Positions 40,469-47,429 of a stretch of 64,000 bases of DNA are shown one piece after another (the stretch's first letter is position 1; each line of letters starts with the position of its first letter). The stretch comes from Gemmatimonadota bacterium (GTDB lineage: Bacteria > Gemmatimonadota > Gemmatimonadetes > Longimicrobiales > Gaopeijiaceae), in assembly GCA_022827345.1 (NCBI GenBank), contig JAJDTB010000027.1, forward strand, positions 1-64,000. Reading direction: 5' to 3'. The translations under genes were made by a program, and so were the position numbers. The notes under the pieces are model-generated. The model saw only the letters and a list, made by a program, of their open reading frames with translations. It was not told where the DNA came from and did no database searches.

Positions 40469-41605
40469 ATGTCACACACCCGCCGCACCTTCCTCGCCGC
40501 CTCGGCAGCTGCCGCAGGCGCCGCCGCGCTCAAGCCCGCGACCGCCTTCGCCGGCTCTGCTCCAGGCGCGGCCGACGCCGCCCTCCTCCCCACCCCACCC
40601 GACCCCGCACCCCGCCCCCTGAACATCCTCATTCTGGGCGGCACCGGGTTCATTGGCCCGCACCAGGTGCGGTACGCGATGTACCGCGGCCACAACGTCA
40701 CGATCTTCAACCGGGGCCGCACGGCGCCCGACCTCTTTCCCGGCGTGGAGGCGCTCGTCGGCGACCGGGACGGGCAGCTCGGCGCGCTGGAGGGGCGGAC
40801 CTGGGACGCGGTGATCGACAACAGCGGCTACGTGCCGCGCCACGTGCGCGATTCGGTGGCGCTGCTGCGCGACAACGTGGGGCGCTACCTGTTCACCTCG
40901 ACCGGGTCGGTGTACAGCTTCGATCAGGACGAGATCACCGAGGACGGCGTGCTCCTTCCGATCGAGGATCCCGAGAGCGAGGACGTGGACCGCTACTACG
41001 GGCCGCTCAAGATCCTGTGCGAGAACGCGGTCACCGACGGCTTCAGGGAGCGCGGGACGGTGCTGCGGCTGCACGTCGTGGCAGGACCCGGCGACACCAC
41101 CGACCGCTTCACCTACTGGCCGGTGCGGATCGACCACGGCGGCGAGATCATCGCGCCGGGCAGCCAGCACACGCCGGTGCAGTACATCGACGTGCGTGAC
41201 CTGGCCGAGTTCATGATCCTGTGCCTGGAGCGCGACATCGGCGGGACGTACAACACGGCCGGGCCCGCCCTCGACCCGACTTCGATGGCCGAATTTCTGT
41301 ACGGGATCCGCGCGATTACAAGCACGCCGCTCTCGTTCACCTGGGTCGACGAGGAGTTCCTGGCGGAACGGGAGGCCCGGTTCCAGCTGTGGTATCCGCC
41401 CACCGAGGGGCCGGTCCGCGGGCTTTCGCGGGTGCGGTCGCACAAGGCGGTCGCGGCGGGGCTGAAGTTCCGGCCGATCGCGGTCACGGCGCTGGATACG
41501 CTGGAGTGGTTCCGGACGCTACCGCAGGAACGCCGCGATCAGGTGGCGCTGAACCTGGAGCGGGACGCGGGGCTGCTTGAGGAGTGGAGGGCGCAGCAGG
41601 GTTGA
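40469..41605 (+). CDS. Tat-exported NAD-dependent epimerase/reductase-like protein
   Basis: A 378-residue extended SDR-family protein with a Tat signal (SHTRRTFLAASAAAAGAAALKPATAFA). The Rossmann entry is LNILILGGTGFIGPHQVRYAMYRGHNVTIFNRGR, close to the isoflavone-reductase/CSP41-like epimerases. Catalytic-type residues appear in FTSTGSVYSF and in the YYGPLK YxxxK motif. HTPVQYIDVRDLAEFMILCLE and GTYNTAGPA follow. ATG at 40469 has no clear ribosome site; the frame upstream carries no conserved sequence. Like the oxidoreductase at 37-38.5 kb it is an exported NAD(P)-binding enzyme. Its substrate is unknown. Confidence 0.87.
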   Translation: MSHTRRTFLAASAAAAGAAALKPATAFAGSAPGAADAALLPTPPDPAPRPLNILILGGTGFIGPHQVRYAMYRGHNVTIFNRGRTAPDLFPGVEALVGDRDGQLGALEGRTWDAVIDNSGYVPRHVRDSVALLRDNVGRYLFTSTGSVYSFDQDEITEDGVLLPIEDPESEDVDRYYGPLKILCENAVTDGFRERGTVLRLHVVAGPGDTTDRFTYWPVRIDHGGEIIAPGSQHTPVQYIDVRDLAEFMILCLERDIGGTYNTAGPALDPTSMAEFLYGIRAITSTPLSFTWVDEEFLAEREARFQLWYPPTEGPVRGLSRVRSHKAVAAGLKFRPIAVTALDTLEWFRTLPQERRDQVALNLERDAGLLEEWRAQQG

Positions 41606-41773
41606 GTGGGTTGGATTGAAAACGCTGTGAATCCACGAACACGAGCGTTTTCCGGGGTACCTTACTATGAGAACGACTTGGTTACGCTGATTTCATAGGG
41701 CTGGTGATCCGCTGGCTCCGCTGGTGCTGATCGTATTGTGATCCGGAACTTTCGGATGCTGTTATCGTATGGC

Positions 41774-41803
41774 TTGACCCGGGCAGGCCGCCATCCGTAG
41801 TAT
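41774..41803 (+). promoter_or_regulatory. Predicted sigma-70 promoter of the membrane pair
   Basis: TTGACC (41774-41779) and TAGTAT (41798-41803) are separated by 18 bases and lie 34 bases before the ATG at 41837. This is the most consensus-like housekeeping promoter noticed in the window. Confidence 0.55.
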
Positions 41804-41836
41804 GGTCGCCCGCCGGAAACACGACGGAGAAGAGAG

Positions 41837-42205
41837 ATGGCCCCAACCGCAACCACAAGACACCTGGAAGCCGACACTACCACGGCTCCCGAGCTTGAAA
41901 CGGCGCGTCGTGTCCATGGCGAAGTGATGCAGGCGATCGGGCAAACAATGGGCCCCGGGCAGTCCCAATCGACCTCTGCGGCACTCCGCGAGTTTACGCT
42001 TTGGGTTATGCAGCAGGCCCGAGCAGACGGCATCGTCCTCTCTGACGAAGACTATGTCGAGTTGATCGACGCGATCACAAGAGTGGAGGTGGCACATCGG
42101 GTGGGAACCCTGATCTCCGAGTTGCTCCACGTCCCGGAAGAGGACTTCCAATGGTCCGGGGGGATGGCAGCGCTGCGACACTACTCCTCAAGGGAGGAGC
42201 GGTAG
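41837..42205 (+). CDS. Hypothetical soluble protein, first gene of a coupled pair
   Basis: A 122-residue, mostly helical protein with no signal peptide or membrane segment (LETARRVHGEVMQAIGQTMG, ALREFTLWVMQQARADGIVLSDEDYVELIDAITRVEVAHRVGTLISELL). ATG at 41837 follows GGAGAAGAGAG and a consensus-like promoter. The stop codon overlaps the start of the next gene by one base (TAGTG), so the two products are probably made in fixed ratio. No family was recognised. It may be a cytoplasmic partner of the membrane protein encoded next. Confidence 0.65.
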   Translation: MAPTATTRHLEADTTTAPELETARRVHGEVMQAIGQTMGPGQSQSTSAALREFTLWVMQQARADGIVLSDEDYVELIDAITRVEVAHRVGTLISELLHVPEEDFQWSGGMAALRHYSSREER

Positions 42206-42621
42206 TGCCCGACATCCAGAAGGGCAGTGGCTCCTTGCCCGAGCGTTCCGAGGCTGTCGAACCGACGGAGGACCAGACCACCCGCCGCGAAACCAAGCTG
42301 ACGGAGGTTGTCGCGGCCTGGGTGCGTCAGCAGCCGCACGCGGGACCGCATCCAGATATCGCCTCCAAGGTGACATCGGAGCATGTCAGCAAGAGTCTGG
42401 AGATGGTGGACGCCCACGACCGTCGAGTTTTGGACGACCGCAAAGATCAGAGAAAGCACTCCCTACGCCAGAACGCAGTTTTAGCATTCACCCTGGTGGT
42501 GGGTATTGGGATGCTGGTCTTCTCCGGAAATGCACCGCTGCTCAGCGACATCTTGCAGTGGGCAATTCCCTTGGCGGCAGGGGCAGTTGGTGGTTTCGGG
42601 TGGGCCAAACGTCGAACCTAG
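42205..42621 (+). CDS. Hypothetical two-TM membrane protein, second gene of the pair
   Basis: A 138-residue protein. About 85 hydrophilic residues (RRETKLTEVVAAWVRQQPHAGPHPDIASKVTSEHVSKSLEMVDAHDRR) are followed by two C-terminal membrane segments (NAVLAFTLVVGIGMLVFSG and ILQWAIPLAAGAVGGFGW) ending in AKRRT. GTG at 42205 shares a base with the preceding stop and has GGGAGGAG upstream, so it was chosen over in-frame starts further upstream. The layout (soluble N-terminal part, hairpin tail) recalls DUF2335-like membrane proteins, but this is a weak resemblance. Function is unknown. Confidence 0.6.
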   Translation: MPDIQKGSGSLPERSEAVEPTEDQTTRRETKLTEVVAAWVRQQPHAGPHPDIASKVTSEHVSKSLEMVDAHDRRVLDDRKDQRKHSLRQNAVLAFTLVVGIGMLVFSGNAPLLSDILQWAIPLAAGAVGGFGWAKRRT

Positions 42622-42728
42622 AACTCCGGCGAGAGCTGGAGTGTCCGCTTCGCAATGTTGGTCCAGGTCTTCAGTATGTCAATCGCATGTAATCTATACA
42701 TGTCATACTGTAATGTACGCTTTACATG

Positions 42729-44552
42729 TTACATCGGATCCCCGTAGAACCGCCACTCTGCCCTGAAGTCCCGCGGCGGCGCCTCGCCCAGCAGCCGCGC
42801 CCGCACCATCTCGATCGGCATGCGGCCACCCTTCAGGATCGTGTCGTGGAACTCGCGCTCGGTCATCTCGCCGCCACCGACCAGTTGCTCCTGCAGCGCG
42901 CGGATCTGCAGCCCCCCCAGCATGTACGCGGCCTGGTAGAGCGGCGAATAGCTCCCGTTGAAGGAGCGGCGCACCTCGGCGGTGGCGTTTGCGGGCTCGT
43001 GACCCACGCGGTCGACCAGGAAGGCGATGGCCTCGTCGGGCGTCATCTCACCCAGGTGAAAGCTCAGCGAGAAGATGATCCGCGCCGCCCGGTGCATGCG
43101 CCAGAAGAGCATCCCGACGCGGTCCTCGGGAGTCGACGGGAAGCCCATGTCCCACAGCCGCATCTCCCAGTAGAGCGCCCAGCCCTCTCCCCAGAACGGG
43201 GTACGGAAGAGGTTCCGGTGCGAGTTGTAGCGGTCGGTCATGAAGCCCTGCAGGTGATGACCAGGGATGAGTTCGTGGTGAACGGTCGCGCGCGAGAAGT
43301 GGATGTTGTTGCCCCGCATGCTCATGAGCTTCTCGTCGTGCGTCATCTCGTCGGTCGGGAAGGAGACGCGGATGACCTCGCCCCCCAGGAAGAACGGGCT
43401 GACGCGCTGGCGCTCGGGCGACATCATCTCCAGCCGCCACACTTCGTTCGCGAGCGGCGGAATGGTCAACAGGTCGCGTTCCTCGACGAAGTCGACGGCC
43501 TCCTGCGCCAGCTCCATGATCAACTCGGGCTGCCGGCCCGGTTCCATGTGCAGCGTCTTCACATGCTCGAGCGCCGCCCGCCAGTCGTCCCCGTACCCCA
43601 GGTCGCGCGACGCCTCCAGCATCCGCGCATCGCACCAGGCGAACTCCTGCTCGGCGATCGCGATCAGCTCCTCGGGCGTGTACGGGATCATGTCGCGCCG
43701 AAGGTCCGCCTCCATGCCGTCGCGCCCGATCGGATCGCCCACGATCGGCTCCTCGGCGCCCTCGGGCCACCCCACGACGCGCTCGCGCACCGTCATCAGA
43801 TAGCGGCCGAGCGCGGCGTCGGCCTGCTCGAAAGGCTGACTCGCCCACCAGGTAAAGAGCGGGTCGTAGCCTGAGTAGTGGCGGTACCAGGTGCCCAGCG
43901 CGCTTCGGTAGGACTGAAGGAGCCGCACGGCGCGAAGCCCGGTGATGGGCGTCGGGGTCGGCTGCCCGGCCCCACCCAGGCCAGCCCCCCCGGCGGCTGC
44001 GTTGGACCGCATCGCCCGGTCGGCTTCCTCCACCAGGCCCGCCAGCGCCGCCAGGCTCCCCGCGATTGCCTGTCCGTCCACCTCCTTGCGCGAGTGGCGG
44101 ATGTCGAGGAGGGCCACGATGTCGTCCGCAAACGGCAGCAGCGGGAGCACTTCGGCGACCATGCGCCCCTCCCGCGCGAGCAACTCCTGGCGGTAGCGCA
44201 CCTCGCTGCTGAGAAGGGTGAGATCGATGGCGGCTTCGACGTCGTCCGGGTCGACCTGCAGCTCGTTCAGCTCTTCGGCCCAGCCCGCGAGGAAGTCGCG
44301 CATGCGGGCTTGGCGCGCGGCCGAATAGGGGATGTCGGCCCAGCGGCGCTCAAGGGTGCCCAGGTCCTCGCTGAACTGCTCGACAACCTGGGCGAGGCTG
44401 GACTCCTGGAAGGCGGCGAGATCATCGAGAGCCGGGACGGGTGAGCTGGCCTGTCCCGAAGTGGTTCCCGTCATGACCACGACGGCGGCCAGTGTGGCGG
44501 ATCCCGCCACGATCCACGATCGAAGAAGCGGTCGAGGTCGGTGAGTTTTCAC
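42729..44552 (-). CDS. DUF885 family exported protein (putative metallopeptidase)
   Basis: A 607-residue DUF885 protein with a signal peptide (LLRSWIVAGSATLAAVVVMTGTTSGQ). The family hallmark is the zinc-binding-like HHELIPGHHLQGFM, with the downstream GEGWALYWEMRLWDMGF supplying the likely Glu ligand. LGGLQIRALQEQLV and DFHDTIL-like endings also fit (REFHDTILKGGRMPIEMVRARL). The length matches the family. GTG at 44552 follows GGAGG at 5 bases, which settles the start against longer frames. DUF885 proteins are considered metallopeptidase-like and are often secreted in Gemmatimonadota. The gene is divergent from rtcB with about 90 bases between starts. Confidence 0.88.
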   Translation of the reverse strand: MKTHRPRPLLRSWIVAGSATLAAVVVMTGTTSGQASSPVPALDDLAAFQESSLAQVVEQFSEDLGTLERRWADIPYSAARQARMRDFLAGWAEELNELQVDPDDVEAAIDLTLLSSEVRYRQELLAREGRMVAEVLPLLPFADDIVALLDIRHSRKEVDGQAIAGSLAALAGLVEEADRAMRSNAAAGGAGLGGAGQPTPTPITGLRAVRLLQSYRSALGTWYRHYSGYDPLFTWWASQPFEQADAALGRYLMTVRERVVGWPEGAEEPIVGDPIGRDGMEADLRRDMIPYTPEELIAIAEQEFAWCDARMLEASRDLGYGDDWRAALEHVKTLHMEPGRQPELIMELAQEAVDFVEERDLLTIPPLANEVWRLEMMSPERQRVSPFFLGGEVIRVSFPTDEMTHDEKLMSMRGNNIHFSRATVHHELIPGHHLQGFMTDRYNSHRNLFRTPFWGEGWALYWEMRLWDMGFPSTPEDRVGMLFWRMHRAARIIFSLSFHLGEMTPDEAIAFLVDRVGHEPANATAEVRRSFNGSYSPLYQAAYMLGGLQIRALQEQLVGGGEMTEREFHDTILKGGRMPIEMVRARLLGEAPPRDFRAEWRFYGDPM

Positions 44553-44641
44553 GGATCCCTCCTCTGCGCGTACATTGGACGCCCCTTCGCGGACGCGATC
44601 CTGCGGCCCCGGGGCGATCATCTCCCTTGGACTCTGAACCC

Positions 44642-45850
44642 ATGCAGGTATTCGGGCAACACGAGAAGACCACGCTCGACCAGCTCACGCGGGTCGCGAG
44701 GCGCGCCGAACACGCCGCCCTCATGGCCGACGGCCACCTCGGGTACGTCATGCCCATTGGCGGCGTGGCGGCCTATGACAACCAGGTCAGCGTGGCGGGC
44801 GTGGGCTTCGACATCGCGTGCGGCAACGCGGCGATCCGGACCGATCTGCAGCTGAACGACCTTCGCGGCCGCCCCGGCGGACTCCGCCGCAACCTCGAAC
44901 GCATCGGCGACGAGATCCGCGCCGAACTCGCCTTCGGGATCGGCGGCACCAACAAGTCATCCGATGCACCCACCGATCACCCGCTCTTCGAAGACCCGGC
45001 CTGGTCGGCGGTCCCCGGCAAGCACCGCTCCGCCCTGCGGGACAAGGCGCGCAGGCAGCTCGGCACCGTGGGCTCGGGGAACCACTACGTGGACGTCTTC
45101 GCCGACGAGCGGGACAGGGTCTGGGTCGGGGTGCACTTCGGCTCGCGGGGATTCGGTCACACCGTCGCCTCGTCGTTCCTGGCCATCGGACAGGGGGCCG
45201 AGTGGGGCGCGCGCGTGCCCGAGGCCGAGGTCATCTTCGACCTCGACGCACCCGCGGGCCACGACTACTGGCACCTGATGAACCTGGCGGGCCGCTACGC
45301 GTACGCGGGCCGGGAATGGGCGGTGCGTAAGGCGGTGGAGATCATCGGCGGGCGCGAGGTCGAGCTCGTCCACAACCACCACAACTTCGCCTGGAAGGAA
45401 GAGCACTTCGGGCGGACGTTCGTGGTGGTGCGGAAGGGGGCGACCCCGGCGTTCCCCGGGCAGAAGGGGTTCGTGGGGGGCTCGATGGGCGACGACTCGG
45501 TGATTCTGGAGGGGACGAGCGGAGAAGGCCGGGAATCACCCGCTTCCGAGATGCAGGCGCTCGCCCTCTTCTCCACCGTGCACGGCGCAGGCCGCGTGAT
45601 GAGCCGCACCGCCGCGCGGGGGAAGCGTCACCGCCGCACGGGCAAGGTGCTGAAGCGCGGCAAGGTGTCCCGCGAGATGATGCGCGACTGGGTGGAGCGG
45701 AAGGGTGTGGTGCTGCGCGGCGGCGGCCTGGACGAGAGCCCGCACGTCTACCGCCGCCTCACCGATGTCCTCGCCGCTCAGGGGGACACGATCAGGGTGC
45801 TGCACACACTCCGCCCGCTGGTGGTGGTGATGGCCGGGGCGGGGCGGTAG
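44642..45850 (+). CDS. rtcB: RtcB family RNA ligase
   Basis: A 402-residue RtcB-type 3'-phosphate/5'-OH RNA ligase, which repairs or splices RNA with GTP and Mn2+. Family motifs are all present in variant form: MADGHLGYVMPIGGVAAY, GVGFDIACGN (metal Cys), LGTVGSGNHYVDVF, GVHFGSRGFGH, NHHNFAWKE, RKGATPAFPGQKGFVGGSMGD, and STVHGAGRVMSRTAARG with the GMP-accepting His region. The end reads VLHTLRPLVVVMAG. ATG at 44642 begins the family-typical N-terminus; no archease gene is nearby. Sequence details (HHN in place of SHN) mark it as a divergent subgroup. Confidence 0.9.
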   Translation: MQVFGQHEKTTLDQLTRVARRAEHAALMADGHLGYVMPIGGVAAYDNQVSVAGVGFDIACGNAAIRTDLQLNDLRGRPGGLRRNLERIGDEIRAELAFGIGGTNKSSDAPTDHPLFEDPAWSAVPGKHRSALRDKARRQLGTVGSGNHYVDVFADERDRVWVGVHFGSRGFGHTVASSFLAIGQGAEWGARVPEAEVIFDLDAPAGHDYWHLMNLAGRYAYAGREWAVRKAVEIIGGREVELVHNHHNFAWKEEHFGRTFVVVRKGATPAFPGQKGFVGGSMGDDSVILEGTSGEGRESPASEMQALALFSTVHGAGRVMSRTAARGKRHRRTGKVLKRGKVSREMMRDWVERKGVVLRGGGLDESPHVYRRLTDVLAAQGDTIRVLHTLRPLVVVMAGAGR

Positions 45851-45880
45851 CCGCTGAGCCGCGCGGCCGGCCGTCCCCCG

Positions 45881-47143
45881 CTACCCCCGTATCTCCGCGT
45901 CGATCCCCTCCTCGCCTTCCCATTTCCCGACCACCGCCGCCGCACACGAGTCGCTGTAGACGTTGACGGCCGTGCGGGCCATGTCGAGCGGCCGGTCGAT
46001 CGAGAGCATCGCGGCCACGATCAGCATGGCCTGGGGATTGTCGCCGATGCCGATCGCGCCGAGGATGATGAAGATCACCACCAGCCCCGCGGATGGAACC
46101 GCCGCGGCGCCGATCGACGCCAGCAGGGCCGTGAGGACGACGACGACCTGGGTCGCAAAGCCGATGTCGGCTCCCAGCGCCTGCGCGATGAAGAGCGCGC
46201 CCACGCACTCCATCACCGCCGTTCCGTCCATGTTGACGGTGGCGCCCATGGGCAGCGTGAACGACGACACGCGATCGGACACCCCGACCTTTTCCTGCAC
46301 CGTCTTCAGGGTGACCGGCAGCGTGGCAGCGGAGGAGCTCGTCGAGAACGCCACCAGCAGGGGCTCCCTCATGTTCATCGCGTGCTTCCATGGAGACACG
46401 CGCGCCCAGAAGTACAGCAGGAGAGGCAGCGTGATCAGGAAGTGGATGGCGAGACCCGAGGTCAGCGCCACGACGTATTGGGCCAGGTTGCCGAAGGCCA
46501 TCAGGCCCGTCTCGGTGACCATGGTGACCATCAGCCCGAAGACCCCGATCGGCAGCAGCTTGATGATGCCGGTCGTCAGGGCCATCATCGCCTGGAAGAG
46601 CGCGCTGACCAGGCCCGTGATCTTCGTGCGCGGACCCTCCGGCAACGTCGTGACCGCCGCTCCGAAGACGATGCAGAAGAAGATGACCATCAGCATGTCG
46701 CCGGCCGAGGCCGCCTCGAAGAAGTTCGAGGGAACGATGGTGTAGAGCAGATCGACGAACGACTCGGGGGTCGCGAGGTCGGGCGGGGCCGCTCCGGTGT
46801 CGGTAACCGGATACCCGCGGCCCGGATTGATGATGTTGAACAGGAGCAGGCCGGTGAGCGCGGCCAGCAGGCTCGAGACCATGTAGTACCCCAGCGTCTT
46901 GCCGAACATCCGGCCCACGGTGCGCCCGCTGCCGGCGGATGCCACGCCGGAGATGATGGAGGTTATGACCAGCGGCACGATGATCATCCGCAGCAGGCGC
47001 ATGAACAGGCCGCCCACCCAGCCGACGCTGTCCGCGACGGCTGATCCTCCCGGAGACAGGCCGATGCCGATGCCCAGAAGCATCGCGATCAATACCTGCC
47101 AGTGAAGGCGCTTGTACCAGGGTTGGTCAGGATTGTAGTCCAT
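45881..47143 (-). CDS. Dicarboxylate/amino acid:cation symporter (SDF family)
   Basis: A 420-residue inner-membrane symporter of the DAACS (GltP/DctA-like) family, importing dicarboxylates or acidic amino acids with Na+ or H+. The typical eight-helix plus two-hairpin core is clear: LLRMIIVPLVITSIISGVASAG, the serine-rich hairpin FSTSSSAATLPVTLKTVQEKVGV, TLPMGATVNMDGTAVME, and PSAGLVVIFIILGAIGI with DNPQAMLIVAAMLSIDRPLDMARTAVNVYSDS. The length is normal. It faces rtcB tail to tail and is divergent from the Cache/barrel gene. Which substrate it prefers cannot be read from sequence here. Confidence 0.93.
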   Translation of the reverse strand: MDYNPDQPWYKRLHWQVLIAMLLGIGIGLSPGGSAVADSVGWVGGLFMRLLRMIIVPLVITSIISGVASAGSGRTVGRMFGKTLGYYMVSSLLAALTGLLLFNIINPGRGYPVTDTGAAPPDLATPESFVDLLYTIVPSNFFEAASAGDMLMVIFFCIVFGAAVTTLPEGPRTKITGLVSALFQAMMALTTGIIKLLPIGVFGLMVTMVTETGLMAFGNLAQYVVALTSGLAIHFLITLPLLLYFWARVSPWKHAMNMREPLLVAFSTSSSAATLPVTLKTVQEKVGVSDRVSSFTLPMGATVNMDGTAVMECVGALFIAQALGADIGFATQVVVVLTALLASIGAAAVPSAGLVVIFIILGAIGIGDNPQAMLIVAAMLSIDRPLDMARTAVNVYSDSCAAAVVGKWEGEEGIDAEIRG

Positions 47144-47429
47144 GGGTCTCTCTTGGGAGCAGGAGGCTGGGGGCGGCGGGCGCCGGGCTCGGGCGCGGAT
47201 CTCCGCGATACTCGGTCAACGCGGCAAGGTGGTGGCCGGGGCCGCGCCGCGTCAAGTGAAGGGGGGACCTGAAGGGACGTCTGTGGACATCGCACGGGAC
47301 CGCGTTGTAGCGTTACCCAGGGTACGATCCGGAACGCGGTCGAGACTGCTGCACCTCGGAGGCGTTTCCGCTTGTGCAACTTTGATTGACAACGAATCTG
47401 CCCCACCCAATTGCCTCGGAGGCTCTGCC
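47144..47429. other. Divergent control region between symporter and Cache-barrel gene
   Basis: About 285 bases separate two divergent starts. TTGATTGACAACGAATCTG (47380-47398) lies about 30 bases before the right-hand ATG and contains TTGACA-like sequence, but no matched -10 box was found. CGGAGG at 47416-47421 is the ribosome site of the right gene. Confidence 0.35.

Noticed and set aside
42680-42728. AT-rich symmetric sequence behind DUF885 as a terminator
   Set aside because: No GC-rich stem with a U-tract; kept only as a motif resemblance to the acetamidase promoter.
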